Positions 10,101 to 16,442 of a DNA stretch of 64,000 nucleotides are shown here, piece by piece. How positions within the stretch are numbered: position 1 is the first letter of the stretch; the number at the start of each line of letters is the position of its first letter. Source of the stretch: Schauerella aestuarii (GTDB taxonomy: Bacteria > Pseudomonadota > Gammaproteobacteria > Burkholderiales > Burkholderiaceae_B). Under the pieces are notes generated by a model, which saw only the letters and a list, made by a program, of their open reading frames with translations, did not search any database and was not told the DNA's origin. The DNA is taken from the NCBI RefSeq assembly GCF_009866805.1, contig NZ_SIZW01000041.1, forward strand, positions 806,001 to 870,000. The letters run 5' to 3'. A program made the translations under genes and the position numbers.

Positions 10101-11035
10101 GGCCGCTGCAATACGAGATCCGTATCGGTACGTCATGGCAAAACTCGCAGACGATTGCCGTCACGCGAAACGTGGAGCTACTGGCTGTCGGCAATGGCCG
10201 GTACTTTGTCGCTGCGCGCTATGACACAACGCGTGGGGACGTCATCTACGGCACGCCGGATTCTTTGCAGGTGGCAGGAGCAACGCTTGTACGCAATGTC
10301 CTTGTCGTCAAGCAGGAGCATCCAGCGTGGTCCGGGACGGTGAGCGGCGGCGCATTCATCTTCGACGGAAAACTAACCCTTGCGGCATCCGGCGACATCT
10401 TGAGCGCTCCGGACATGCTGGCGCTTGATGATGTGCTTTGGTATGGCGGCGTGCCCGCCAGCGGCGTCTATGAGACGAATGACGCCAATATCATCGATAT
10501 TGGCTACCCGGTGCCGGTGAGGGTTGATTTCGATCTGTCAGCCTACGCCATCAACTTCTCCGAGAACATCCTGGCCTTGGAAGACTTCCTCTCGGAAGCG
10601 GACATTCTGAACGACTCGAATCAGCAGTTCTACAACGTTCGACCGCAGATCCGCAGCGCGTTGGTAGCGGGGGAGTGGACTGATTGGGTGGACTATGTGC
10701 CGGGGCTGATCCAGGGTCGCTTCTTCGATGTGCGTCTTGTGCTTGAAACCCGCGATCCGATGATCGTGCCTTTCGTGGAGCGATTCACATGGACGGTGGA
10801 TGTCCCCGACATGATCCAGCGCGGCGAGATCGTCACAATTCCCGCTGCCGGCGCCCGCATCACATACCCGAAACCCTTCCATGCCACGCCAAACGTCCAG
10901 ATTACTTGGCTCGACGCGATCGCTGATGACCGCTACGTGCTCACGAATCAGGACGCTACAGGCTTCAACATCCGCTTTTACAACGCATCAACGCCGGTCG
11001 CTCGGCAAATGAATCACATCTCTCAGGGCTACTGA
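7109..11035 (+). CDS. Tail tip / host-specificity protein, TipJ type (gpJ-like)
   Basis: The 1308-residue protein is the largest in the window. The first 90 residues form a small domain ending in a GGGG linker, followed by two hydrophobic stretches (about 93-115 and 120-150), the layout of TipJ proteins in which a gpI-like part is fused to gpJ. The body resembles gpJ tail-hub domains. A fibronectin III-like segment is visible around residues 970-1050 (VTGLTSVYRDGLTVLKW). The C-terminal 100 residues, with PFHATPNVQITW, look like a receptor-contact domain. It should form the central tip that binds the host receptor. It overlaps the gpK-like gene. Confidence 0.85.
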   Translation: MAVAQSPALVSMPHPLVADRRAVCFEPFLDRETLGAYVIRTGVVMPNGPVAVWHNGYRVPDALWDRLIPRLGDQIVVRGRVEGGGGGNKVLRTVALIAVAVASAGAGAWAAGAYAQAANVAIGSSGALMAGAAAASVVMIGGSLVIQKLLPLPKPSTPALAQQNADAPSFAIGAASNRSRPFEPMMVVFGRHRVYPDLAGNPHTFYQGDDQFLNQAFHFGVQEEIDITDLRIGDTPIVNYQGVEIQRSAHDGQLTLVPDNVDTLQGFDLLFADGWNARITPADTYHVQVELVGQVYKVNPQTGAFESNAVEVQVEYRSYPEGNWVPIGGYTDPVYATHYWALGVYSNANDDQNNRYWTQIRYGSLNAADHVNGEQYQECFTSGGGDVGETQYCTTYEWRWLPHPYQLGRPWSGVAPDPLIGYTTTSNTRLIGSSSKPVRMTVSFNTGHGQYEVRVRKMNEDVATSLESNAVSVSQIRAYQDTPADYTGQTRLGVRVRATAQLNGSIAQLNGMVEAKCNTFNGTTWTIKHTRNPAWWFLRFAVGHRDGDGNRVWGCGMLYSEVELDAIYAWAAWCHARGLTFDYVLTQQKTSHEMLSMIARAGRASYTWQTGKLGVIWDAANQPYVGMIGPYNIKAGTFEVSYADATVDEIVGTFINPARNWEADEVRVRVPGAPMLNSPLKLDLEGTTDAALAGREVNLIAASQLFHRRRVVWEMDIEGMMCTRGDVVQVSHDLTVWGYAGRLLGGSRFALRLDRSVPVAATFGWMTLRSPLGHFITFQVSGPGGTVAGEYDTLYPIAPIQADFPVPDEVNEDGIVALDWAWQFDPLATPGRRLKIVHAQPTNDEGVRFEAVDDDPNYYASEWNPYIYTPPRDGALIGGVVFALSFSETINAVANDDIAVRLDYVLSSAGRVLVEYRINGEGYTAVETTERSFTIPAHSGDFILVTVTPLTLTGKGTSKDGSYTVTGLLGPVPTVTGLTSVYRDGLTVLKWNEVGDVRPLQYEIRIGTSWQNSQTIAVTRNVELLAVGNGRYFVAARYDTTRGDVIYGTPDSLQVAGATLVRNVLVVKQEHPAWSGTVSGGAFIFDGKLTLAASGDILSAPDMLALDDVLWYGGVPASGVYETNDANIIDIGYPVPVRVDFDLSAYAINFSENILALEDFLSEADILNDSNQQFYNVRPQIRSALVAGEWTDWVDYVPGLIQGRFFDVRLVLETRDPMIVPFVERFTWTVDVPDMIQRGEIVTIPAAGARITYPKPFHATPNVQITWLDAIADDRYVLTNQDATGFNIRFYNASTPVARQMNHISQGY

Positions 11036-11036
11036 C

Positions 11037-11633
11037 ATGACCCAAACCGCTGTCCAAGTTTCTACCAATCCGCCGCTGCCAGGGCTTTCAGCCGTGCAGC
11101 AAATCAACAATGCGCTGGCTACCATCGCCACCGACTTCGCGGGCGGCGCGGATCCAGCCAGCCTTGCCGGCCCGCACATGACGTGGGCGGACATCGCAAA
11201 CAGTTTGCTCAAACGGCGCAATGCGGCCAACACGGCATGGGTCACACTCAGTGATCTTTACCCGCGTGCACTGCAGGCGGATGTCAACGCTCGGACAAAC
11301 GACGTCAGGTTTGTCACGCCGGCGGGTTTGGGCGGCGGAATCTCTATTAACCTCGCCGCCAACGGTCACTTGAAGCTGCCTGATTGGGAGGGTGGATTGC
11401 AGATTTGCTGGGGAAACCCTACGACCAGCGCTGGCGGTGGCATTGCGGTCTCATTCTCTCGAGCTTTCGCCCAGGCGCCGTTCTCGTGCGTTGCGAGTCT
11501 GAACGCCAACAGCGGATTCGCGATAAATATCACGTCAAGCGCGAGCGCGACCACCGGCACATTCTTCGCCAACAATAGCGCAGGGCTCGTAGCTAACACC
11601 GCTTTCTTCTTCATCGCTATCGGACGAGGATAA
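11037..11633 (+). CDS. Tail fibre protein with gp53-like C-terminal domain
   Basis: The 198-residue protein begins one base after the tip protein stop. Residues 1-105 are an attachment and linker region. The last 80 residues (QICWG near residue 122, then AVSFSRAFAQAPFSCVAS and a final FFFIAIGRG) match the compact beta-rich receptor-binding ends of gp53/gp37-like fibres. It is probably a trimer attached to the tip. It is followed four bases later by a fibre-assembly-type gene. Confidence 0.7.
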   Translation: MTQTAVQVSTNPPLPGLSAVQQINNALATIATDFAGGADPASLAGPHMTWADIANSLLKRRNAANTAWVTLSDLYPRALQADVNARTNDVRFVTPAGLGGGISINLAANGHLKLPDWEGGLQICWGNPTTSAGGGIAVSFSRAFAQAPFSCVASLNANSGFAINITSSASATTGTFFANNSAGLVANTAFFFIAIGRG

Positions 11634-11636
11634 ATC

Positions 11637-12206
11637 ATGCCTTTCTTTTCTCCTTCTACGAACGGCTTCTACGATGATGACGATCGCCCCGAAGACGCTG
11701 TCATGGTCACGCCTGAACAGCGCAACGAGCTTTTGACCGCTCAGTACAGTGGCAAAGCAATCGTCGTTATCGACGGCTCCGTGTCGATCGAGGATATGCC
11801 TGGTCCTTCCCTTGATGACATTCGCTTGGCGACGACCGCAACGATAGAAGCCTGGCGAGACGCCGAGGAACGCGCTGGCGTGAAGTTCACCTTTGACGGC
11901 CACGAGTATGACGGCGGAGACAAATCGCGCCTTCGACTGCAAGATTCGGTCGCTTCTGGTATCGCTGCGGCCGGCCAGTTCTTCTGGACTGATGAGGCCA
12001 ATGAAGATGTCCCGATGGATGCTGATAGCCTCGCTGGTCTTCACTCCGCCATGATGGCTGCTCGCGTGGAGCAAGGTTTCCGCATCCACGTCCGCCAGCG
12101 CCAGATGAAGGAAGAGGTGGCAGGCTTGGATGTCGCTGGCCTCGCCGCCTACCAAGTCGGATGGCCCCCGTCAGCTGAACCCACCGACCCCAACCAGCCC
12201 GCCTAG
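11637..12206 (+). CDS. DUF4376 protein, probable tail fibre assembly factor
   Basis: The 189-residue product combines an N-terminal SPSTNGFYDDDD-like segment, common in tail fibre assembly proteins, with a DUF4376 domain (IEAWRDAEERAGVKFTFDGHEY). Such proteins act as chaperones for fibre folding or join the mature fibre. A terminator-like hairpin overlaps its stop codon, which suggests that fibre and chaperone form a transcriptional block. Confidence 0.7.
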   Translation: MPFFSPSTNGFYDDDDRPEDAVMVTPEQRNELLTAQYSGKAIVVIDGSVSIEDMPGPSLDDIRLATTATIEAWRDAEERAGVKFTFDGHEYDGGDKSRLRLQDSVASGIAAAGQFFWTDEANEDVPMDADSLAGLHSAMMAARVEQGFRIHVRQRQMKEEVAGLDVAGLAAYQVGWPPSAEPTDPNQPA

Positions 12207-12218
12207 TGCGGGCTTTTT
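12196..12218 (+). terminator. Intrinsic terminator overlapping the fibre-assembly stop
   Basis: AGCCCGC (12196-12202) pairs with GCGGGCT (12208-12214) around a 5-base loop, then TTTT. The TAG stop (12204-12206) is in the loop. This is the third terminator-like element inside the late operon. Confidence 0.75.
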
Positions 12219-12234
12219 AACGCCTGGAGCAACG

Positions 12235-12573
12235 ATGGACACAATCCTGCGTATTCAGCAAGGCGAGACCTGGGCGCGAGAAATCGCGTGGAATGACAAC
12301 GACGGTGCAGCGGTAAATCTCGCCGGCGCTACGGCAGTGATGCAGCTTCGAGAGCGGTATTCGAGTTCAGCGGTGACTATCGAGCTCAGTTCGGCGAACG
12401 GCCGCATTGCGATTGATCCGGCCGGCAAGATCACGCTCAAGCTATCCGCCGAATTGACGTCGGCCTTGTCCGCGAAGATGGGTGTTTACGACCTTGAAGT
12501 CAGATTTCCTAACGGGTCTGTGACGAAGATCCTCCGCGGTCGGTACCTCGTCTCGCCACAGGTGACGCGATGA
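12235..12573 (+). CDS. Phage structural protein of unknown function (beta-rich)
   Basis: The 112-residue product reads like a small beta-sandwich: QQGETWAREIAW, then DGAAVNLAGATAVMQLRER, and an ending with YDLEVRFPNGSVTKILRGRY. Proteins of this look are common near the baseplate or tail tip of Proteobacterial prophages and recall the N-terminal Ig-like part of BppU-type upper baseplate proteins. ATG 12235 is preferred over a longer frame from 12130 because it has CTGGAG ahead of it and follows the terminator. It overlaps the next gene by 4 bases. Confidence 0.6.
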   Translation: MDTILRIQQGETWAREIAWNDNDGAAVNLAGATAVMQLRERYSSSAVTIELSSANGRIAIDPAGKITLKLSAELTSALSAKMGVYDLEVRFPNGSVTKILRGRYLVSPQVTR

Positions 12574-13436
12574 CACTGACGATCATTAATCCAAGGTCGA
12601 CGTCCATGGTCATCCAGGGGAGGTCGCCACAGCTGATAAAGATCTCGGGTGGCGTGCCTGGGCCCAGCGTGACGCCCGAGCAGATAGCGGTAGCCGTGGC
12701 TGCGTACCTGCACATCAACCCGCCAACAAACGGCGACAACGATGCGGACGCAACAGACGAGCAGGTCGCTCATGCGGTTGCAGCTTTTCTGCAAGCTAAC
12801 CCGCCAGCGGCAGGCAAAGATGCTACCGACGAGCAGATTAGCGAAGGGATAGCTGCCTACTTCGCCGCCAATCCGCTGCCTGAATCAGTGCCCTTGAGAA
12901 TGAAAGGCGAACCGAATGGCGTGGCGGAATTGGACGGCGGGGGCGGGCTTGCCCAGAAAATGAAGCTGCCTTCCGGTGGCGCGCCGGCCGCTATCCGCGA
13001 TACGGATGGAGAAGGAAACGGTAAGGCTTCAGTGATGACCGCTTCGATTGCGACCACTGGGGCCAACACCGTCCTCGTCAAGACCGGCGTATGGCAGTCA
13101 GAGCTCGACTATGCGTTTCGCGTATTCGGCACGACAGCGGCCGGCGTGGTGGACATCACGGCCTATCGAACGGTCATTAGCGGCAGTGCGTCCTATGGCT
13201 TTACAAACAGCGGCATCGTACCTGTGACAGTCACCTTCGGCGTGTTCGCGGACGGGTACAGCGGATGGGCGATCCAGGGCTCTGGATTCGGACGGGCGCA
13301 ATTTATTGTGACCGATGCCGCCGTTGTCGGGAACGGTACTGGAGACCCGCAGGTGCGCGATTGGTCGATGTACTCAGCGGCCGACACAGCGGCGCTTAAT
13401 TCGCAGGTGACCGTGTCGCGGAGAATATTGGAGTGA
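12570..13436 (+). CDS. Tail-associated protein with triple 20-residue repeat
   Basis: The 288-residue protein starts by ATGA overlap. After a short N-terminal domain containing ISGGVPGPS there are three related segments at residues 34-52, 61-80 and 85-104, each with pattern (T/D)-(P/D)-E-Q-I/V-x3-(V/I)-A-A-(Y/F)-x3-NP. These probably form short amphipathic helices that trimerise. The C-terminal 130 residues are beta-rich and glycine-rich. Position before the endolysin and the repeat architecture suggest a fibre or baseplate-associated protein; no specific family was recognised. Confidence 0.55.
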   Translation: MTLTIINPRSTSMVIQGRSPQLIKISGGVPGPSVTPEQIAVAVAAYLHINPPTNGDNDADATDEQVAHAVAAFLQANPPAAGKDATDEQISEGIAAYFAANPLPESVPLRMKGEPNGVAELDGGGGLAQKMKLPSGGAPAAIRDTDGEGNGKASVMTASIATTGANTVLVKTGVWQSELDYAFRVFGTTAAGVVDITAYRTVISGSASYGFTNSGIVPVTVTFGVFADGYSGWAIQGSGFGRAQFIVTDAAVVGNGTGDPQVRDWSMYSAADTAALNSQVTVSRRILE

Positions 13437-13438
13437 AG

Positions 13439-14014
13439 ATGCGGAAAGATGATTTCGCGGCAGCCACCGGGTTGTCGAGCGGCCAAGCCGATAAGTGGTA
13501 TGACCCGGTCGAGCGAGCAATGATGGAGTTCGCCATCGTCTCGCCCCAGCGTGCAGCCATGTTCCTCGCGACCATTGGGCATGAGACGATGGGCTACACC
13601 CGGCTATCCGAGATTTGGGGGCCTACTGACGCGCAAAAGCGCTACGACAATCGGGCAGATCTCGGCAATACGCGTCCCGAAGCCATCCGCATCGCGGCGG
13701 CTCACGGTTCAACACCGGGATCCTGGTGGCGTGGGTATGGAGGTATCCAGATAACCGGCTACGACAACCATAGGGCAACAGGCGAGGCGCTCGGGTACGA
13801 CCTGCTTAATGACCCGCAGCAGCTCACCGAACCAGTGAAAGGTATGCGCTCCGCGGGGCGATGGTGGAAGACAAATGGATGCAACGAAATCGCCGACACC
13901 GGCGATTTTTTTCGTCTGTCCATTCGAGTGAACGGCAAGAACAGAGACGGACTACCTAATGGGTGGGCCGATCGTCAACGTCGGTATAAGGCGGCAATAG
14001 CCGTATTGGGGTAG
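13439..14014 (+). CDS. Endolysin, glycoside hydrolase family 19
   Basis: The product, 191 residues from ATG 13439, has the GH19 (chitinase-like muramidase) fold signature: TIGHETMGYTRLSEIW with catalytic-type glutamates, then RRYKAAI near the end and the WWRGYGGIQITGYDNH core. It degrades peptidoglycan for lysis. No signal peptide is visible, so it needs a holin. A GTG at 13433 is in frame, but the GGAG at 13430-13433 fits ATG 13439 with 5-base spacing. It opens the lysis cassette. Confidence 0.87.
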   Translation: MRKDDFAAATGLSSGQADKWYDPVERAMMEFAIVSPQRAAMFLATIGHETMGYTRLSEIWGPTDAQKRYDNRADLGNTRPEAIRIAAAHGSTPGSWWRGYGGIQITGYDNHRATGEALGYDLLNDPQQLTEPVKGMRSAGRWWKTNGCNEIADTGDFFRLSIRVNGKNRDGLPNGWADRQRRYKAAIAVLG

Positions 14015-14018
14015 GGGA

Positions 14019-14351
14019 ATGGATTGGCAAACGGGGCTTTATGGGGCGCTGGCGGCAGCCGCTGTCGGCTTGCTGGGAAAGTATCTCGTTCCCCTGCTCA
14101 TGCGCACGCTGGAGAACAGCGTGGCGAATGCCACAGCGTCTGGCGGAATCTTAGCCACAGTGATCGCCGAACGCGATCAATGGAAGTTGAAGGCGGAATC
14201 GCTCGACAACGCCCTGCAGGAGATGCGAAAGGAATGGGCAACGATGAAGAGCGATTTCGGGCGTCTCAAGTATCAACTGAAAGAGGCCCGAGAGACGATC
14301 GCGAGCCTCACGGGCAAGCCCTTACCAATCGAGGAAAACGATGATGAGTAA
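14019..14351 (+). CDS. Membrane-anchored coiled-coil protein, possible holin
   Basis: The 110-residue protein has one N-terminal hydrophobic segment (residues about 6-31, LYGALAAAAVGLLGKYLVPL) and a charged helical tail (residues 50-100). It begins four bases after the endolysin stop and overlaps the next gene. In a lysis cassette lacking another obvious holin, this and the next gene are the candidates. One membrane segment could suit a pinholin-like or class III protein, or an accessory. The function is inferred from position only. Confidence 0.5.
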   Translation: MDWQTGLYGALAAAAVGLLGKYLVPLLMRTLENSVANATASGGILATVIAERDQWKLKAESLDNALQEMRKEWATMKSDFGRLKYQLKEARETIASLTGKPLPIEENDDE

Positions 14352-14844
14352 ATTGATCGCGCATCTTTGCCGATGCGATATGCACAAGGCTGATCGACTG
14401 CAGCTGATGATCAAGGTCTGGATGGCATATCTCGGCCTGATCTTCATCGGTGGCGTGGTGCTCGGAGCGCCGCTATACGTCTGGTTCGACCGCGAGCGCC
14501 TGGAAGCGCGTGGCATGTATCAAGCCGAGAACCAACGTATGCAAGACATCAATCGCCAGCTCTTGCTGATCATCGAGCAGCGCCTGCCGGCCATCGCCAA
14601 TAAAGCTGATGTGGCAGCCGAGACGGCCCAGGTAGCGGCAGACACGGCGAAGGATGCTGTTAACAGGGTGAGTGGCGCAGCCAAAACAGCACGTGGCGCC
14701 GCGACGACTGCGAAGGCGGCCGCGACAAGCGCCAGTTCCGCGGCGACCACCGCTAGGAGCGCGGCTCAGGATCTGACCGAGGCGCTTACCCCGGTAGCAT
14801 CCAAGCCCTCCGGTGAAGTGCCTGACTGGTTGAACACCCCATGA
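14341..14844 (+). CDS. Membrane protein with alanine-rich helical tail, lysis cassette
   Basis: The 167-residue product has a transmembrane helix near residues 27-48 (MAYLGLIFIGGVVLGAPLYVW) and then a long Ala/Thr/Ser-rich region (about 95-150) with repeated A-x-T-A spacing, probably a stalk or coiled coil. The N-terminal part contains two Cys residues (LCRCD). It overlaps both neighbours by 11 and 4 bases. It could be a holin, antiholin or a lysis regulator; no family was recognised. Confidence 0.5.
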   Translation: MMSKLIAHLCRCDMHKADRLQLMIKVWMAYLGLIFIGGVVLGAPLYVWFDRERLEARGMYQAENQRMQDINRQLLLIIEQRLPAIANKADVAAETAQVAADTAKDAVNRVSGAAKTARGAATTAKAAATSASSAATTARSAAQDLTEALTPVASKPSGEVPDWLNTP

Positions 14845-15293
14845 GCCGCCGATTGTGGCCCGTACTGGCAGTCGGCGTTGTGCTGGCGGCAATCTTCCTC
14901 GCCTGGCGCTACGACCGAACCCAACAATTCGGCCGAGGCTACGCCAAAGCCCAACTCGACGCTCGCTTGCTGAATTCAGACATAGAGCGAGCAACACAAC
15001 AGGAGGCCGATCGTGCCGATGCTCAATACCGCGGCGCCGTGCTGGCGCGTGAAGCCGCTCAAAAGACTGTTGCCACTCAGCGTGCTCGTATTGACGGGCT
15101 GCTCGACCAGCTACGCCGTAACTCCAAGACTGCCAACGCCGGCAGCGGATCTGATGGCGCCGGAGCCGACTGGATCGGAGTACTTGGAAGCTGTGTCGCG
15201 AAATATGAGCGGCTGGGAGGCGATGCTGCGAGGCTCGCCGACAAAGTGAACGGTCTGCAGGGTTACGTGAGGGCCATCCGCGTGGGACGATGA
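14841..15293 (+). CDS. Rz-like inner-membrane spanin (i-spanin)
   Basis: The 150-residue protein has one N-terminal signal anchor (residues about 5-22) and a periplasmic helical region rich in R, Q, A and E, as in Rz/DUF2514 i-spanins. With Rz1 it fuses inner and outer membranes in the last lysis step. An Rz1-type lipoprotein is encoded inside it in another frame (15013-15249), the classic nested pair. It starts by ATGA overlap with the gene before it. Confidence 0.82.
   Translation: MSRRLWPVLAVGVVLAAIFLAWRYDRTQQFGRGYAKAQLDARLLNSDIERATQQEADRADAQYRGAVLAREAAQKTVATQRARIDGLLDQLRRNSKTANAGSGSDGAGADWIGVLGSCVAKYERLGGDAARLADKVNGLQGYVRAIRVGR
15013..15249 (+). CDS. Rz1-like outer-membrane spanin lipoprotein, nested in Rz
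   Basis: This 78-residue frame lies wholly inside the Rz-like gene. It encodes a signal with basic KPLKR, a hydrophobic LLPLSVLVL and lipobox L-T-G-C30, followed by a short mature part with several prolines (PRLPTPAADLMAPEP), as expected of Rz1. The AGGAGG at 15001-15006 fits GTG 15013 with 6-base spacing, better than ATG 15019. The nested arrangement and the lipobox make a chance frame unlikely. Confidence 0.82.
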   Translation: MPMLNTAAPCWRVKPLKRLLPLSVLVLTGCSTSYAVTPRLPTPAADLMAPEPTGSEYLEAVSRNMSGWEAMLRGSPTK

Positions 15294-15309
15294 AACCCTC
15301 GCTAGTTCG

Positions 15310-16065
15310 TCAGCTCGGCTTTTCGACGTTAGGGACTTTGAGCCCTTCGCTTTTAAATTGCGCAGAGATTGTCTTTGCCGAGTCCATGAACCCCTTGCTC
15401 TTACTCGCTTTGAGGAGTGCAGCTTTGCAGGATTTTTCGTTGGACGGACAGCCGTGTTTCTTATCAATGAACGCAGCGTACATTGCGACTCTAAGAGCTA
15501 GGAATGCCACGTCATCAGAGACAGCGTTATCACCAGAATAGAAGCGCTGGAGATCGACGTTAAACTCCTGCCACTTGCGATCGACTACATCATCACTGAA
15601 CTGACAATTTTTAAAGGTTGGTGTGCCAACAACCGCGCCGCTTCCCTCGCAAACAACGGACGCACGTTGTTTTTTACGAAGGGAAGCGATTCGTTCAATT
15701 TTATCCTTTGGTAGTCGTGCCTGCGTTCCACCGTAAATTGGGCCCTCAAATACTATGTACGGCTCGTTTCCAATCCCGCTGTTGATCGACGCGATGGTGC
15801 CCGTCAGAAGAACGCGCTTCCCAAAATACTTCTGATCTCCTGCGACTTGGTTCTCGCGATAAACCTTCGCGACCCCAGCTGCATCAGCCAAGACTAAGCC
15901 CATCTCCTGTGAGAAGTAGGACTGCGTCCCACTTATAAAGCTGTCCCTTTCGTCCTTCTGCAAGAATTCCATGATTTGCGTTTCTTCATGGCTCGGTTGA
16001 TACGCAGACGAAAGCGACGGAGATAAGATCGAACAGAAAGCGATTACAACGGATAACTCTTTCAC
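15310..16065 (-). CDS. Secreted protein with tRNA_anti-like OB-fold segment
   Basis: The product, 251 residues from GTG 16065, has a clean signal peptide (hydrophobic core VVIAFCSIL, SSA cleavage around residue 21) and a segment near residues 78-110 (KYFGKRVLLTGTIASI) that resembles tRNA_anti-like OB folds found in small secreted or membrane proteins. A C-terminal region has paired cysteines. The open frame extends to 16260, but AGGAAG just upstream and the signal peptide fix the start at 16065; residues upstream belong to an SRAP gene remnant. It is on the opposite strand to the phage late genes, so it is probably lysogen-expressed cargo. The role is unknown. Confidence 0.62.
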   Translation of the reverse strand: MKELSVVIAFCSILSPSLSSAYQPSHEETQIMEFLQKDERDSFISGTQSYFSQEMGLVLADAAGVAKVYRENQVAGDQKYFGKRVLLTGTIASINSGIGNEPYIVFEGPIYGGTQARLPKDKIERIASLRKKQRASVVCEGSGAVVGTPTFKNCQFSDDVVDRKWQEFNVDLQRFYSGDNAVSDDVAFLALRVAMYAAFIDKKHGCPSNEKSCKAALLKASKSKGFMDSAKTISAQFKSEGLKVPNVEKPS

Positions 16066-16131
16066 TGGTTTCTTCCTATAGTTCGCGCAGAACCGCTGGG
16101 TTGCCTCGGGGTCACGATCCATGCAATTGAA

Positions 16132-16260
16132 CGCCAGTGGCTTAGTGCCGGGCGGCGCGTTGTAGCGCGGGCCCAGTGTATCGGGCAGACTATACGAGTT
16201 CCACGCGATCGTCTCTAGATAGTCAGCGACGGCGCGAGATTGAGCGATACGTCCACACAT
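16132..16260 (-). pseudogene. 5' remnant of an SRAP (YedK/HMCES) gene
   Basis: The first 43 codons from ATG 16260 begin M-C-G-R-I, carrying the catalytic Cys2, and include the RYNAPPGTKPLA motif of SOS-response-associated proteins that crosslink abasic sites in ssDNA. A good ribosome site (AGGAG) precedes the ATG. The remaining ~180 residues of the family, with the catalytic Glu and His, are missing: the frame runs without a stop into the start of the OB-fold gene. It therefore looks like a gene truncated by recombination that can no longer act. Confidence 0.75.
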
Positions 16261-16442
16261 CGTGTTCTCCTACGTGTGGAGTGTAGGCGTCGGCCTCTGC
16301 CGCCAGTTGAGCGGACAACACTGCCGGCAAACTTGGCCACCGAGTGTGCGCCGCATAATACATTCTGATCGCTAAGTCCCTATGGCTTTCGATCGCGCGA
16401 GGGCGGACGGCGTAGGTTAGCCCCCGATCTACAGACCGGCCA

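Noticed and set aside
16261-16442. Protein-like frame (within a 137-codon - strand open frame) between SRAP stump and RelA/SpoT gene
   Set aside because: No start codon or ribosome site can be placed, and the front part is a shadow of the RelA/SpoT gene. It is mentioned only as a possible gene remnant, not annotated as a gene.
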